A stretch of DNA of 64,000 nt from an uncultured Flavobacteriaceae bacterium (GCA_943787365.1 CALSMD010000001.1:1-64000), one strand, 5' to 3'; shown: positions 48,004 to 55,844, counted from the stretch's first letter. Made by a program: numbers and translations. Notes: a model not told the origin generated them from the letters alone.

Positions 48004-48121
48004 CGGGGTGTATCACGCAGAAAATGCGTGACAGGACGTAGCCCGGCTTGCAAAGCCAACGGAATTGTTATCGCGCCACGTTTGGGACGTGGAGGCCGTC
48101 ACGCTGAGGCGTGACCACCAC
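48004..48121 (+). pseudogene. Remodelled tRNA-Pro-like sequence, copy B
   Basis: It is a near-identical duplicate of the copy at 47541. By eye the differences are in a hairpin loop (AAAAAAT becomes AGAAAAT), one base GACGTC to GACGTA, and one missing T in the last loop (TTGAG to TGAG). All three hairpin stems are unchanged. Confidence 0.7.
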
Positions 48122-48244
48122 ATTAAAAAGGATATGAATGAATTTTCATGTATTTTTTAGTTAAGTTCATAGTAGAAGTGAAGCATTAATTTTGGAGCGT
48201 AAAATCAAAAAAAGAGGTGCGAAAAGATATTTAGATAACCAATT

Positions 48245-48320
48245 CGGGGTGTAGCGTAGCCCGGTTATCGCGCCACGTTTGGGACGTGGAGGCCGCAGGT
48301 TCGAATCCTGCCACCCCGAC
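48245..48320 (+). tRNA. tRNA-Pro (TGG), copy 2
   Basis: Identical to copy 1 at 47783-47858, lying 462 bp downstream as part of a tandem duplication. Confidence 0.95.
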
Positions 48321-48394
48321 AAAGAGGTCGTCACGCTAGAAGCGTGACCACCCCGACAAAGAGGTCGTCACGCTAGAAGCGTGACCACCCCGAC
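48321..48394 (+). repeat. Two tandem 37-bp hairpin units between tRNA-Pro and tRNA-Arg
   Basis: Two identical 37-bp units (48321-48357, 48358-48394) each hold GTCACGCTAGAAGCGTGAC and end CACCCCGAC. A partial third unit (AAAGAGGTCG) merges into the start of tRNA-Arg. Confidence 0.85.
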
Positions 48395-48399
48395 AAAGA

Positions 48400-48474
48400 G
48401 GTCGCATAGCTCAGCTGGATAGAGCACCTCCCTTCTAAGGAGGCGGTCCTAGGTTCGAATCCTAGTGCGATCAC
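48400..48474 (+). tRNA. tRNA-Arg (TCT)
   Basis: Acceptor GGTCGCA/TGCGATC, D arm GCTCAGCTGGATAGAGC, anticodon TCT in CTCCCTTCTAAGGAG, and T arm CTAGGTTCGAATCCTAG. A terminator follows directly. Confidence 0.95.
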
Positions 48475-48478
48475 TTAA

Positions 48479-48507
48479 AACCTGACTAGAAATAGTCAGG
48501 TTTTTTT
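48479..48507 (+). terminator. Rho-independent terminator of the tRNA cluster
   Basis: AACCTGACTA, GAAA tetraloop, TAGTCAGGTT, then seven T. Its inner CTAGAAATAG is shared with the terminator at 51278-51308. Confidence 0.92.
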
Positions 48508-48591
48508 GTTTCTATAAAATTATTTAACTAATTAAAATCATAGGTTTCAGAAAAAAACATATATCAAATTCAACTTAGAGCGGGGCAGAAT

Positions 48592-50649
48592 TTATTTAGG
48601 AGCATACCTTTTTATAGCGGAACCCAATACCTCTGATCTGTCAAATGACATTGTTTTGGTTTTAAAATTAACATACAACTCCATCTGATCAGAATAATGT
48701 GGACTCTCTGGTCTTCGGCTATTTCCATAAGAAATTACGGATTCATAATAGGTTTTAGTTGGCGTAAAGCGCACCAACCCAATATAAGATTCACCATGAG
48801 TGATCTTTATTTCTCCATCTTTATAAGGCTCTCCTCGCATCGCCGTAACAACATCTGGCAAGCCAAAAACAGGGAGCTCTTTTTCTCCTCTCACTAGTTT
48901 TTGAAAATCTCCTAAGCGAATGCGTTCACTATTAAAATGAGTCAACATATAAGCTTTTGTTGTTTTCAAGGCTTCAAATAATACGTCATGCGTAAAAACA
49001 CGATCTTCAGAAAGTTGATCAAAAAAGGGTCCAAGTTGATAGTATAGTAATGCATAGGCTCCAGCACCATAAGATTTTGGGTTGGTAACACGATCCCAAT
49101 TTTTAATACTCGTTAATAGTGCGCTAACTTCTGGATAGTCCTCCGTTTTCATTTCAAATAATGGATTTAAATCCATATAGTTATAGCTTAGAGGAGTTGG
49201 TAATTGATGGTCATATTTGATGCGTTTGAAACGCTCATAGTCTATGTGTTCTTTTTCTTCAAGCAATTGGAGCAGACGTGTCGATCGATTGTTGTCATAA
49301 GTTTCAAAATTCATGGCGTTTGCAAAATTTTCTGCTTGAGGATTGTCATCTTTTCCTGAAGATTTAAAAGGACTGTGATTTGCGTTGTATACAAACCCTG
49401 ATTTTGGACTGATAACCTGCGGCAACTCTTTAATGGGATAATAGGAATCCCAAAGCGTTTTACGGGTATTTCCGGGAACAACGTCTGTCCAATCATACCC
49501 TTCATTTCGGATGGGAATTTTCCCATTAGAAATATAAAAAATAGTATCATTTCTATCAGCATATCCAATATTGTAACCCGGAAGTGCTTTCATTTCTAAG
49601 GCTTTATAAAACTCTGTAAAATTGGTAGCTTTGTTCATGCGCCACCATTGCTCAACAGCGTTAATATTTGTTGTGCTTGGTGTACGTACTGAGTAAACTC
49701 CTGTTTTATTTTTTAGAGTTGATCCATAGATACTTCGGTAAAACTTTTTCTTAATTGGAATCTTAAGACCTAGTAGTTTGAGGTAAATTTTGGCTTTAAA
49801 TTTTTCTAGCTTGTACGGCTTTCCATCCACTAGATAGACGTCTTTTTTGTGGGGATGCATTTCTAGAGCGTATACATCTGCTTTGTCTGGGTAATTAACC
49901 GTATGTGTCCATCCCAAGAATTCATTGGCTCCCGTAAAAATACAAGGAGACCCAGGGAAGGTGGCTCCAATAATATTGGTACCTTCCTCACTCACTAAAT
50001 GCGCTTCGTACCAAGATGTTGGACCTTCTAAAGGTTGGTGAGTATTGATGGCTAAAAATGTTTCATCTGATTGGGTTCGACTGCGACTGATAGCAATGAG
50101 ATTAGAGCCTTTGGTGTCCTGTTCAATTTCATAGGGCCAAGACAGTTCGTTATTGACAATTCCACTGACAAGATTTGCTGCGCCATTTGAAATAAATAAC
50201 TGAAGTTGTGTATAGCGAAGTATTTTTTGAGGAGTGAGAGGAAAGAGTGAAGATTCTAGAATTTCATCGGGATGTTTTTCAGCAAAGGCATTTAGCCCTT
50301 TTGTAAAACCCTGAAGTAGTTTAATAAATTTTGGATCGAGGGTGTTAAATTGTTCGTTTACTATTTTTTCAGACTGAATTAGTTGGGCAAGAAAATCAGC
50401 AACGGCACCTTTCAAACCTATAAATTTACTCAACAACCCATTTCCAGCGAGATAGGCTTGCTGAATTGTTTTAAAATCATCTTCAGCTTGAGCCCAAGCA
50501 AACCCATAAGCGACTTCAGCATCTGTGGGCGCATATATATGAGGGACACCATATGAATCTCTTACAATTTCAATTGCGTCTGGATCAATTTGGGAGTATA
50601 TGTTAAGGGTAGTCAGTAAAAATAAAAGTATAACAATGGTGTTTTTCAT
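48592..50649 (-). CDS. Penicillin acylase family protein (Ntn hydrolase)
   Basis: The roughly 685-residue protein has a signal peptide (KNTIVILLFLLTTLNIYSQ). The alpha-chain start EIVRDSYGVPHIYAPTDAE is followed by FAWAQAEDDF. The spacer is followed by the likely self-cleavage site GSNLIAISRS, where the Ser begins the beta chain, then THQPLEGPTSWYEAHL and GFPGSP-like TFPGSPCIFTGANEFLGWTH. Family members remove acyl chains from amides, such as penicillins or N-acyl-homoserine lactones. The natural substrate here is unknown; signal quenching is one possibility. The ATG at 50649 is used because the signal peptide starts there. Confidence 0.9.
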   Translation of the reverse strand: MKNTIVILLFLLTTLNIYSQIDPDAIEIVRDSYGVPHIYAPTDAEVAYGFAWAQAEDDFKTIQQAYLAGNGLLSKFIGLKGAVADFLAQLIQSEKIVNEQFNTLDPKFIKLLQGFTKGLNAFAEKHPDEILESSLFPLTPQKILRYTQLQLFISNGAANLVSGIVNNELSWPYEIEQDTKGSNLIAISRSRTQSDETFLAINTHQPLEGPTSWYEAHLVSEEGTNIIGATFPGSPCIFTGANEFLGWTHTVNYPDKADVYALEMHPHKKDVYLVDGKPYKLEKFKAKIYLKLLGLKIPIKKKFYRSIYGSTLKNKTGVYSVRTPSTTNINAVEQWWRMNKATNFTEFYKALEMKALPGYNIGYADRNDTIFYISNGKIPIRNEGYDWTDVVPGNTRKTLWDSYYPIKELPQVISPKSGFVYNANHSPFKSSGKDDNPQAENFANAMNFETYDNNRSTRLLQLLEEKEHIDYERFKRIKYDHQLPTPLSYNYMDLNPLFEMKTEDYPEVSALLTSIKNWDRVTNPKSYGAGAYALLYYQLGPFFDQLSEDRVFTHDVLFEALKTTKAYMLTHFNSERIRLGDFQKLVRGEKELPVFGLPDVVTAMRGEPYKDGEIKITHGESYIGLVRFTPTKTYYESVISYGNSRRPESPHYSDQMELYVNFKTKTMSFDRSEVLGSAIKRYAPK

Positions 50650-50837
50650 AAGAGACTTTGAATAAAATATAAAGATATACAATTAATGATAAGCCCGTTT
50701 AATAAAGTAGCCCTAACAGTTTCCTTATTTCATTATAATTTAATTTTTTTAATTGGTTTTTGTCACATCCATTTAGCTTGGTATTATTTTAAATCAAATA
50801 TTTTATAATACAATCTAATAATTTGTTTATAATTTAT

Positions 50838-50845
50838 TAAATTTG
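50838..50845 (+). promoter_or_regulatory. TAAATTTG -7 box before the small lipoprotein gene
   Basis: TAAATTTG lies 23 bases before the ATG at 50869. It fits TAnnTTTG. The nearest upstream TTG is only 12 bases away, too close for a standard -33. Confidence 0.4.
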
Positions 50846-50868
50846 TTTAAACAAAAATTAAATATATT

Positions 50869-51252
50869 ATGAAAAAAGTACTTTTTACAATTTTATCTTT
50901 ATTAATTATGTCATGCAGTAGTGATGACAATGATAACAGTTCTGCACCAACAGTTAATTCTGATTTGGTAGGTACATGGGTAGGATCAGGGGTAGATGAT
51001 GAGGATCCATTAATGGTTACAATCCAAACAATCGTTTTTAATCAAGACGGTACGGGTTCTCTGACTGATGTGGTTGTACTTGGTGGAGAAACGAATGTTT
51101 CTGAACTTACATGGTATTCGAATGCGACTACAATCTTTGGTACTTTAGAAGGCCAGTTGGATGAAATTGGATATGTTTTGTCTGAACAAAATCAACAGCT
51201 TGAACTTACCTTTCCGGAAGGAGATGCGAATATTTATGTTAGATTAGAGTAA
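50869..51252 (+). CDS. Small lipocalin-like lipoprotein
   Basis: The 127-residue protein has a lipoprotein signal (lipobox LIMSC, lipid Cys about residue 16), then an acidic linker SSDDNDNSS. The beta-rich domain starts LVGTWVGSG and contains VFNQDGTGSLTD, LTWYSNATTIFGTL and YVLSEQNQQLELTF, which resembles the lipocalin-like or DUF5004-type Bacteroidota lipoproteins. The exact family and function are unknown. It carries its own -7 box and a strong terminator. Confidence 0.75.
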   Translation: MKKVLFTILSLLIMSCSSDDNDNSSAPTVNSDLVGTWVGSGVDDEDPLMVTIQTIVFNQDGTGSLTDVVVLGGETNVSELTWYSNATTIFGTLEGQLDEIGYVLSEQNQQLELTFPEGDANIYVRLE

Positions 51253-51277
51253 ACAAATATACAAAACCAATTAAATC

Positions 51278-51308
51278 AAGCCTTACTAGAAATAGTAAGG
51301 CTTTTTTT
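51278..51308 (+). terminator. Rho-independent terminator after the lipoprotein gene
   Basis: AAGCCTTACTA, GAAA loop, TAGTAAGGCTT, and T tract. The stem-loop core repeats that of the tRNA-cluster terminator. Confidence 0.92.
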
Positions 51309-51321
51309 GTTTCTATAGAAA

Positions 51322-51354
51322 TTGCACGGATATGCTTAATTTCCATTAAATTTG
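51322..51354 (+). promoter_or_regulatory. Ancestral trmL promoter, now before a broken copy
   Basis: TTG (51322-51324), 22 bases, then TAAATTTG (51347-51354) is a good Bacteroidota promoter with the expected -33 and -7 spacing. It is followed 23 bases later by the truncated trmL-like start at 51378. Confidence 0.55.
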
Positions 51355-51377
51355 TATCTATAAATAATAAAAAACAA

Positions 51378-51485
51378 ATGCCATTTAGCATCGTTCTTGT
51401 AGAACCAGAAATTCCTAACAATATAGGTCGACTTGGTCTCAGTATTCGTTATGTATTCGATGAAAGTTTGCGCACGTTTTTTTAA
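51378..51485 (+). pseudogene. Truncated duplicate of the trmL 5' end
   Basis: It reads MPFSIVLVEPEIPNN, then IGRLGLS and out-of-family residues to a stop. The first 15 residues match intact trmL (MPFNIVLVEPEIPNN at 53104) except at position 4. It lacks the nine bases that code for TGN in the intact gene. About 15 bases of leader upstream are also shared. It is a duplicated, abandoned gene start on the left flank of the Fic gene. Confidence 0.85.
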
Positions 51486-51542
51486 TAAAACGACAAATGC
51501 GCACGTTTTTTTTAATTAGCGCACGTTTTTTGCTTATATTTG
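51470..51542 (+). promoter_or_regulatory. Fic gene promoter with three GCGCACG direct repeats
   Basis: GCGCACGTTTTT occurs at 51470, 51499 and 51519. TATATTTG (51535-51542) is the -7 box, 16 bases before the TTG start at 51559. The repeats cover the place of the -33 element, so they may be operator or activator sites. No regulator is adjacent. Confidence 0.6.
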
Positions 51543-51558
51543 AGAAAAATTATAAATC

Positions 51559-53091
51559 TTGGAAATAGTAATACCATCAATCGAAACATCCATATTTCAA
51601 GGGAAAACCACTCCAGAAGAAGGGAAAATAGTGGGTTATGGTGCGATTGTTGAAAACTTAAAGTTACCTATCCCATTTCCAAATGTGTTATCTCTAATTA
51701 CTAAAAAAAGTAAAAAACATACGACTGAAGATTGGAACGTATTTCCGAGATCTTACCAACCAGAAGAAACATTATACAAACAACTCGTGTTCGCTATTAA
51801 ATATGAAGGCATTAATCTGTTGGTATTAAAATCGCTATTTAATCTTATATCTAAAGAAAGTATACAAACACTATTGCATATAGAACCTATGGGGCAATAT
51901 AGCCGAAAAATATGGTTTTTATTTGAATGGCTGCAACAAGAAGAAATTGATGTACAGGTAGATTTAAAAAAGAGAACCTACATTCCTTTAGTAGATTCAA
52001 GTATGCAATATGTCTTAAAAGGAAAAGAATCTGCAAAACATAAAATTATTAATAACCTTCCAGGTACAAGAGATTTTTGTCCATTAATATTTAAAACTAA
52101 AAAACTAGAATTTCATATAAATGCAAACATCTCTGGTAAGCAAAACGCATTCCTAAATAATATCCATAAAGATGTATTGCAAAGAGCCTCTTCTTTTTTA
52201 TTGTTGAAAGACTCTAAAGCCTCTTTTACAATCGAGGGTGAAAACCCTGGTAATAATAGAACGATGCGTTGGGGGAAAGCCATTGGTCAGGCAGGTCAAA
52301 AACCATTAAGCATAGAAGAATTAATCCGATTGCAGCAGATTGTAATAGAAAACACTAGGTTTGTTGATATGGGTCTGAGAGACAGAGGCGGCTTTGTTGG
52401 TGAACATGATCGGACTACAGGAGAACCAATTCCGAACCATATTTCTGCAAAAGCAAACGACCTTGAGCAATTATTAAAAGGATTAATTACAGCCAATGAA
52501 GCATTGCAAGACAAAGCCTATGATGCAGTTTTAGCAGCAGCAACCATTGCATTTGGTTTTGTGTTTATACATCCTTTTGTTGATGGGAATGGTCGTTTAC
52601 ATCGTTATATAATTCATCATATTTTGGCAAAAAAAGAATTAACACAGCAAGGAGTTATTTTCCCTGTATCATCATCAATACTAGATCATATTGGTAATTA
52701 CAGAGCTGTCTTAGAATCCTTTTCACACCCTTTACTAGACCATATTGAATGGAAAGAAACAGGAGTTCACAATGTGGAGGTAACCAATAACACGATTGAT
52801 TTTTATCGCTATTTTGATGCTACAAAACAAGCGGAGTTTTTATATGAGTGTGTAGAGGATACTTTAAAAAGAGTCATTCCAGAAGAAGTAGCTTATTTAC
52901 AAAAATATGACTCATTTAAAAGATATCTGGATAACAATTTTGAAATGCCAGATAAGTTGGTTGCTATACTTGTTCGTTTTTTGGAGCAAAATGGAGGCGT
53001 ATTATCAAAAAGAGCCTCAAAAAATGAATTTTCAGTATTAACAGATTTAGAGATAAAAGAGATCGAAGGAAATTATAACATCATATTTTAA
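51559..53091 (+). CDS. Fic/DOC AMP-transferase family protein, class II
   Basis: The 510-residue protein carries a Fic core with the motif HPFVDGNGRLHR (about residues 339-350), whose His and Arg residues are needed for transfer of AMP from ATP to a Ser, Thr or Tyr. An N-terminal SFTIEG segment (about residue 225) matches the inhibitory helix motif (S/T)xxxE(G/N), so the enzyme may be self-inhibited. The C terminus (about 415-510) contains a possible winged-helix or DNA-binding region (VRFLEQNGGVLSKRASKNEFS). TTG at 51559 is the likely start. The gene sits in an insertion between two copies of the trmL start, so it was acquired. Target protein unknown. Confidence 0.88.
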   Translation: MEIVIPSIETSIFQGKTTPEEGKIVGYGAIVENLKLPIPFPNVLSLITKKSKKHTTEDWNVFPRSYQPEETLYKQLVFAIKYEGINLLVLKSLFNLISKESIQTLLHIEPMGQYSRKIWFLFEWLQQEEIDVQVDLKKRTYIPLVDSSMQYVLKGKESAKHKIINNLPGTRDFCPLIFKTKKLEFHINANISGKQNAFLNNIHKDVLQRASSFLLLKDSKASFTIEGENPGNNRTMRWGKAIGQAGQKPLSIEELIRLQQIVIENTRFVDMGLRDRGGFVGEHDRTTGEPIPNHISAKANDLEQLLKGLITANEALQDKAYDAVLAAATIAFGFVFIHPFVDGNGRLHRYIIHHILAKKELTQQGVIFPVSSSILDHIGNYRAVLESFSHPLLDHIEWKETGVHNVEVTNNTIDFYRYFDATKQAEFLYECVEDTLKRVIPEEVAYLQKYDSFKRYLDNNFEMPDKLVAILVRFLEQNGGVLSKRASKNEFSVLTDLEIKEIEGNYNIIF

Positions 53092-53103
53092 TAACAAAAA
53101 AAA

Positions 53104-53571
53104 ATGCCATTTAACATTGTTCTTGTAGAACCAGAAATCCCTAACAACACAGGTAATATAGGTCGGTTGAGCTTAGCCTCAGGCTCTGTATTGCACTTAG
53201 TCAAACCGTTTGGATTTGAATTGAGTGACACACGTCTCAAAAGAGCGGGGCTGGATTATTGGAAACACATTACGGTCAAGATCTACGAGAGCTTGGATGA
53301 GTTTTTAGCCATGAATAAAAATAAGGAAATGGTCTTTCTTTCGAGTGCTGCAAAGAAGAGTTATGTTTCTATCGACTATAAGGACGAACTTTTTTTTGTG
53401 TTTGGAAAAGAGTCCGTTGGTTTGCCAAAAGAACTGGTCGCAAACAACACAGAAAAACTCTATAAAATCCCCATTCACAGCCCGCATGTGAGAAGTTTGA
53501 ACTTAGCCAATGCCGTCAGTATTGTTGTATTTGAAGGACTAAGATCAATGGCGGTTTCTGAGAACGGCTAA
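53104..53571 (+). CDS. trmL: tRNA (cytidine(34)-2'-O)-methyltransferase
   Basis: TrmL methylates the 2'-hydroxyl of the wobble base 34 in tRNA-Leu species using SAM. The 155-residue SPOUT methyltransferase has its N-terminal motif IVLVEPEIPNNTGNIGRL (motif 1). The C-terminal trefoil-knot signatures are FVFGKESVGLPKE and IPIHSPHVRSLNLANAVSIV. It starts 12 bases after the Fic stop, with its own normal promoter now separated from it by the Fic insertion. Transcription from the Fic promoter would now be needed, unless another promoter lies within Fic. Confidence 0.94.
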   Translation: MPFNIVLVEPEIPNNTGNIGRLSLASGSVLHLVKPFGFELSDTRLKRAGLDYWKHITVKIYESLDEFLAMNKNKEMVFLSSAAKKSYVSIDYKDELFFVFGKESVGLPKELVANNTEKLYKIPIHSPHVRSLNLANAVSIVVFEGLRSMAVSENG

Positions 53572-53613
53572 AAAGCGTTGAAGTACACCCTGTACTAGTT
53601 GTTATATCTAAAG

Positions 53614-53988
53614 TTACTCTATCACTCCTGCCCATGCATTGTGAGATTCTCCGAGAGTTATATTCAATGTGCCATTAAAAATAGAAGTAGCTTCCCTTTT
53701 GATTTCCTTTTGAATGTAAGTTGCTAGGTGTTCTGTAGTGCTCAACTGATTTTTAAACTGTGGTAGTTCATCAAGATTTTGATAGTTGAGTTCACTTAAA
53801 ACCTCTTTAGTAATGCGGTGTGCTTCTCCCATATCAATTACGACATTAAACTCATTGAGTTCATCACTTATAAAAGTGACATCTACAGTAAATGTAGCAC
53901 CGTGCATGTTCTGTGCAGGTCCAAAAAAAGGATTTGGCAACGAATGTGCAATCATGATACTCTCTCTAATTTTTACAAAATAGTTCAT
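53614..53988 (-). CDS. Divergent 6-pyruvoyl-tetrahydropterin synthase / QueD homologue
   Basis: The 124-residue protein has the family's N-terminal AH(S)L and MHGATF blocks, the TTEHLATYI motif (PTxExxA) and the C-terminal ESHNAWAGVIE. Normal PTPS or QueD enzymes bind zinc through His in xAHxL and a HGH motif, and use a nearby Cys. Here H15 and H29 are kept, but the third ligand is A31, and the usual Cys position holds an uncharged residue. The fold is therefore likely, but a normal reaction is not. It is the last gene of a five-gene leftward operon with RibD- and alcohol-dehydrogenase-like genes. Confidence 0.75.
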   Translation of the reverse strand: MNYFVKIRESIMIAHSLPNPFFGPAQNMHGATFTVDVTFISDELNEFNVVIDMGEAHRITKEVLSELNYQNLDELPQFKNQLSTTEHLATYIQKEIKREATSIFNGTLNITLGESHNAWAGVIE

Positions 53989-54006
53989 AGTGTTTTTTGT
54001 TTATTT

Positions 54007-54951
54007 TTAATAGTTGATAATGTTAATAATAGTGTCTTGGAATTGTCCTTGTCTTAATGCATTAAAAAAGTCTGGACTTTTTATAAATGGAATTTCGTTG
54101 GTGATTAATTTTTTATAAGTACTGCTGTGATTTTGTAGGATTTCAATCGCTTTAGTTTTTCTGGATTTATAAGTTTCCGTATCTCTTTTTTGAATTGGTA
54201 TTTCAGAAACTTGAACTGATTTTATATGCAATCTTTTGGTGTGAAATCTTCCCCCTAGATTTAATTGTACGCTGCGATTTCCATACCAGCTAAGCTCCAA
54301 AATAGTGCCTTCTTCACAACTGTTGTCGATGCAAAATTGCAATGCTTTTTCATTGGCAGTTGTGTTGTAACATATAGAGAATTCTTCAGGATAATTGTCC
54401 GTCTTAAAACCGAGTTTTTTGGCGATATCTAATTTACGAGGATTGCTTTCTTTTACATAGACATCCAAGTTGTATTCTTTAGCCAATGTGACGGCCAGCA
54501 AACTTCCAATACTTCCAAAACCACACACCAAAATTTTACTAATTTCTGTTGGTTTTCCATCCCAAACCGCATTGATCACAGTCTCCATATTTGCAATTTG
54601 AGAGGCAACTTTCAGATCCATCCCTGTGGGGATAGGGGTCAGACTGTCCTCAGAAATAAGGCAATAATCTTGGTGGGGATGCATAAGGTGGTAAAAGCGT
54701 TTTTCGATTTCAAGGATCATCGAATACCCATATTGAATGGGGAAATTGAAATCTCCTTTTTGGTAAGGGACTTTCATAGTTTCTTGAAGTTCTTTAGGAA
54801 TGTTCCCCGTAGCAACCAAACGCTCGGTGCCTGTGCTGATGTTAGAACAAACCGCCATACCCAACAGCAAACTTGATTCCGTTGGTATCGCCTCGTCTCT
54901 CAAAATAGATTCTTGTGAAGAAAGATGCCATAAACTTTTAGACTGTACCAT
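54007..54951 (-). CDS. Zinc-type alcohol dehydrogenase-like protein (BchC-like)
   Basis: The 314-residue medium-chain dehydrogenase has an N-terminal segment CSNISTGTERLV, like BchC and related enzymes that lack the normal CGICGSD zinc motif. The NAD(P)-binding Rossmann motif is VCGFGSIGSLLAVTLA (about residues 141-156). The catalytic zinc site is not obvious. The gene starts at the TAATG overlap with RibD (one shared base), indicating tight translational coupling. Such enzymes may oxidise or reduce a side-chain alcohol on a heterocyclic product. The substrate is unknown. Confidence 0.75.
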   Translation of the reverse strand: MVQSKSLWHLSSQESILRDEAIPTESSLLLGMAVCSNISTGTERLVATGNIPKELQETMKVPYQKGDFNFPIQYGYSMILEIEKRFYHLMHPHQDYCLISEDSLTPIPTGMDLKVASQIANMETVINAVWDGKPTEISKILVCGFGSIGSLLAVTLAKEYNLDVYVKESNPRKLDIAKKLGFKTDNYPEEFSICYNTTANEKALQFCIDNSCEEGTILELSWYGNRSVQLNLGGRFHTKRLHIKSVQVSEIPIQKRDTETYKSRKTKAIEILQNHSSTYKKLITNEIPFIKSPDFFNALRQGQFQDTIINIINY

Positions 54952-55844
54952 TAGAATTTTGGGTTTAAGTAAGAACGCATCATAATGGCATTTCCAAACG
55001 GATAATATTCTGGGTTATTCAACTGAATTGCTTCTGATACTTCTTTTATTTCATCGAATTCGATCGCATTAATTCCAGAGCCAAAAAGGAGTGGAGCGAT
55101 GTGGAATTCCATCATGCTAATCAGATTATTTTTTAAAAAATGTTTGATGGTTTCCTTTCCGCCTTCCAGCAAAATTGAACGAATTCCTTGGGTTTTTAAG
55201 GCCATTAGTATTTCGCTTGGGTTCAAAACTCCGTTGTTTTTTTCAACAGAAATATAGGTTACCTTCGGATCTTTTAATTTGTCATTCTTGGGTCCGATGC
55301 ATATAATTTTAGAGTTATTATTGGTACACAAGGAATCGTAATTGTTTTCCTCTGAAGTAATGACTATTTTCACGGAGTCTTTTCCCTCCACATGCCGAAC
55401 ATTGAGTTTTGGCTTATCATTTCTCAGCGTATTTCCACCAATCATCACACCATCTACAAGCGCTCTAATGCGATGGGAATGAATTCTGTTCTCCATGTTA
55501 CCTATCCATTTGGAATGACCAGAATTGGTAGCGATTTTCCCATCTAAGCTTTGTGCCACATGCAAATAAACAACTGGTAATTTATTTCCTAAAGGGATCC
55601 ATATAAATGGCAGATACAATTGCAATGCTTTTAAAAGATTTTGATCGACCTCAGGATTTGATTTTATTGAATAAGTATTCTTATTGTTGACAATTAAAAC
55701 TGCGTCTTTTTCGACTGTAGAAGTTATTTCAGAAATAGAAACAACATCATTTTTTATCCTAAGCCCCTGGTTGATCAACCTTAGAGTAGGGAATAATTCT
55801 TTTATTTTTAAAATTGCTCGCCAATGTTCTTTTTTAATATTCAT
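54951..55844 (-). CDS. RibD C-terminal reductase family protein
   Basis: The 297-residue protein contains the bacterial RibD/dihydrofolate-reductase-like reductase fold, with the VAQSLDGKIATNSG entry motif (about residues 93-107), VDGVMIGGNTLRNDKPKLNVR and SILLEGGKETI. Normal RibD has a deaminase domain in front, which is absent here; about 90 N-terminal residues have no recognised fold. RibD-type reductases act on pyrimidine-diamine ribose intermediates using NADPH. In this setting a pteridine or lumazine-like substrate is plausible. It overlaps the flippase by 4 bases. Confidence 0.8.
   Translation of the reverse strand: MNIKKEHWRAILKIKELFPTLRLINQGLRIKNDVVSISEITSTVEKDAVLIVNNKNTYSIKSNPEVDQNLLKALQLYLPFIWIPLGNKLPVVYLHVAQSLDGKIATNSGHSKWIGNMENRIHSHRIRALVDGVMIGGNTLRNDKPKLNVRHVEGKDSVKIVITSEENNYDSLCTNNNSKIICIGPKNDKLKDPKVTYISVEKNNGVLNPSEILMALKTQGIRSILLEGGKETIKHFLKNNLISMMEFHIAPLLFGSGINAIEFDEIKEVSEAIQLNNPEYYPFGNAIMMRSYLNPKF

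Noticed and set aside
48321-48394. CRISPR repeats in the tRNA region
   Set aside because: Only two tandem units with no spacers between them; each unit derives from a hairpin and the tRNA 3' end.
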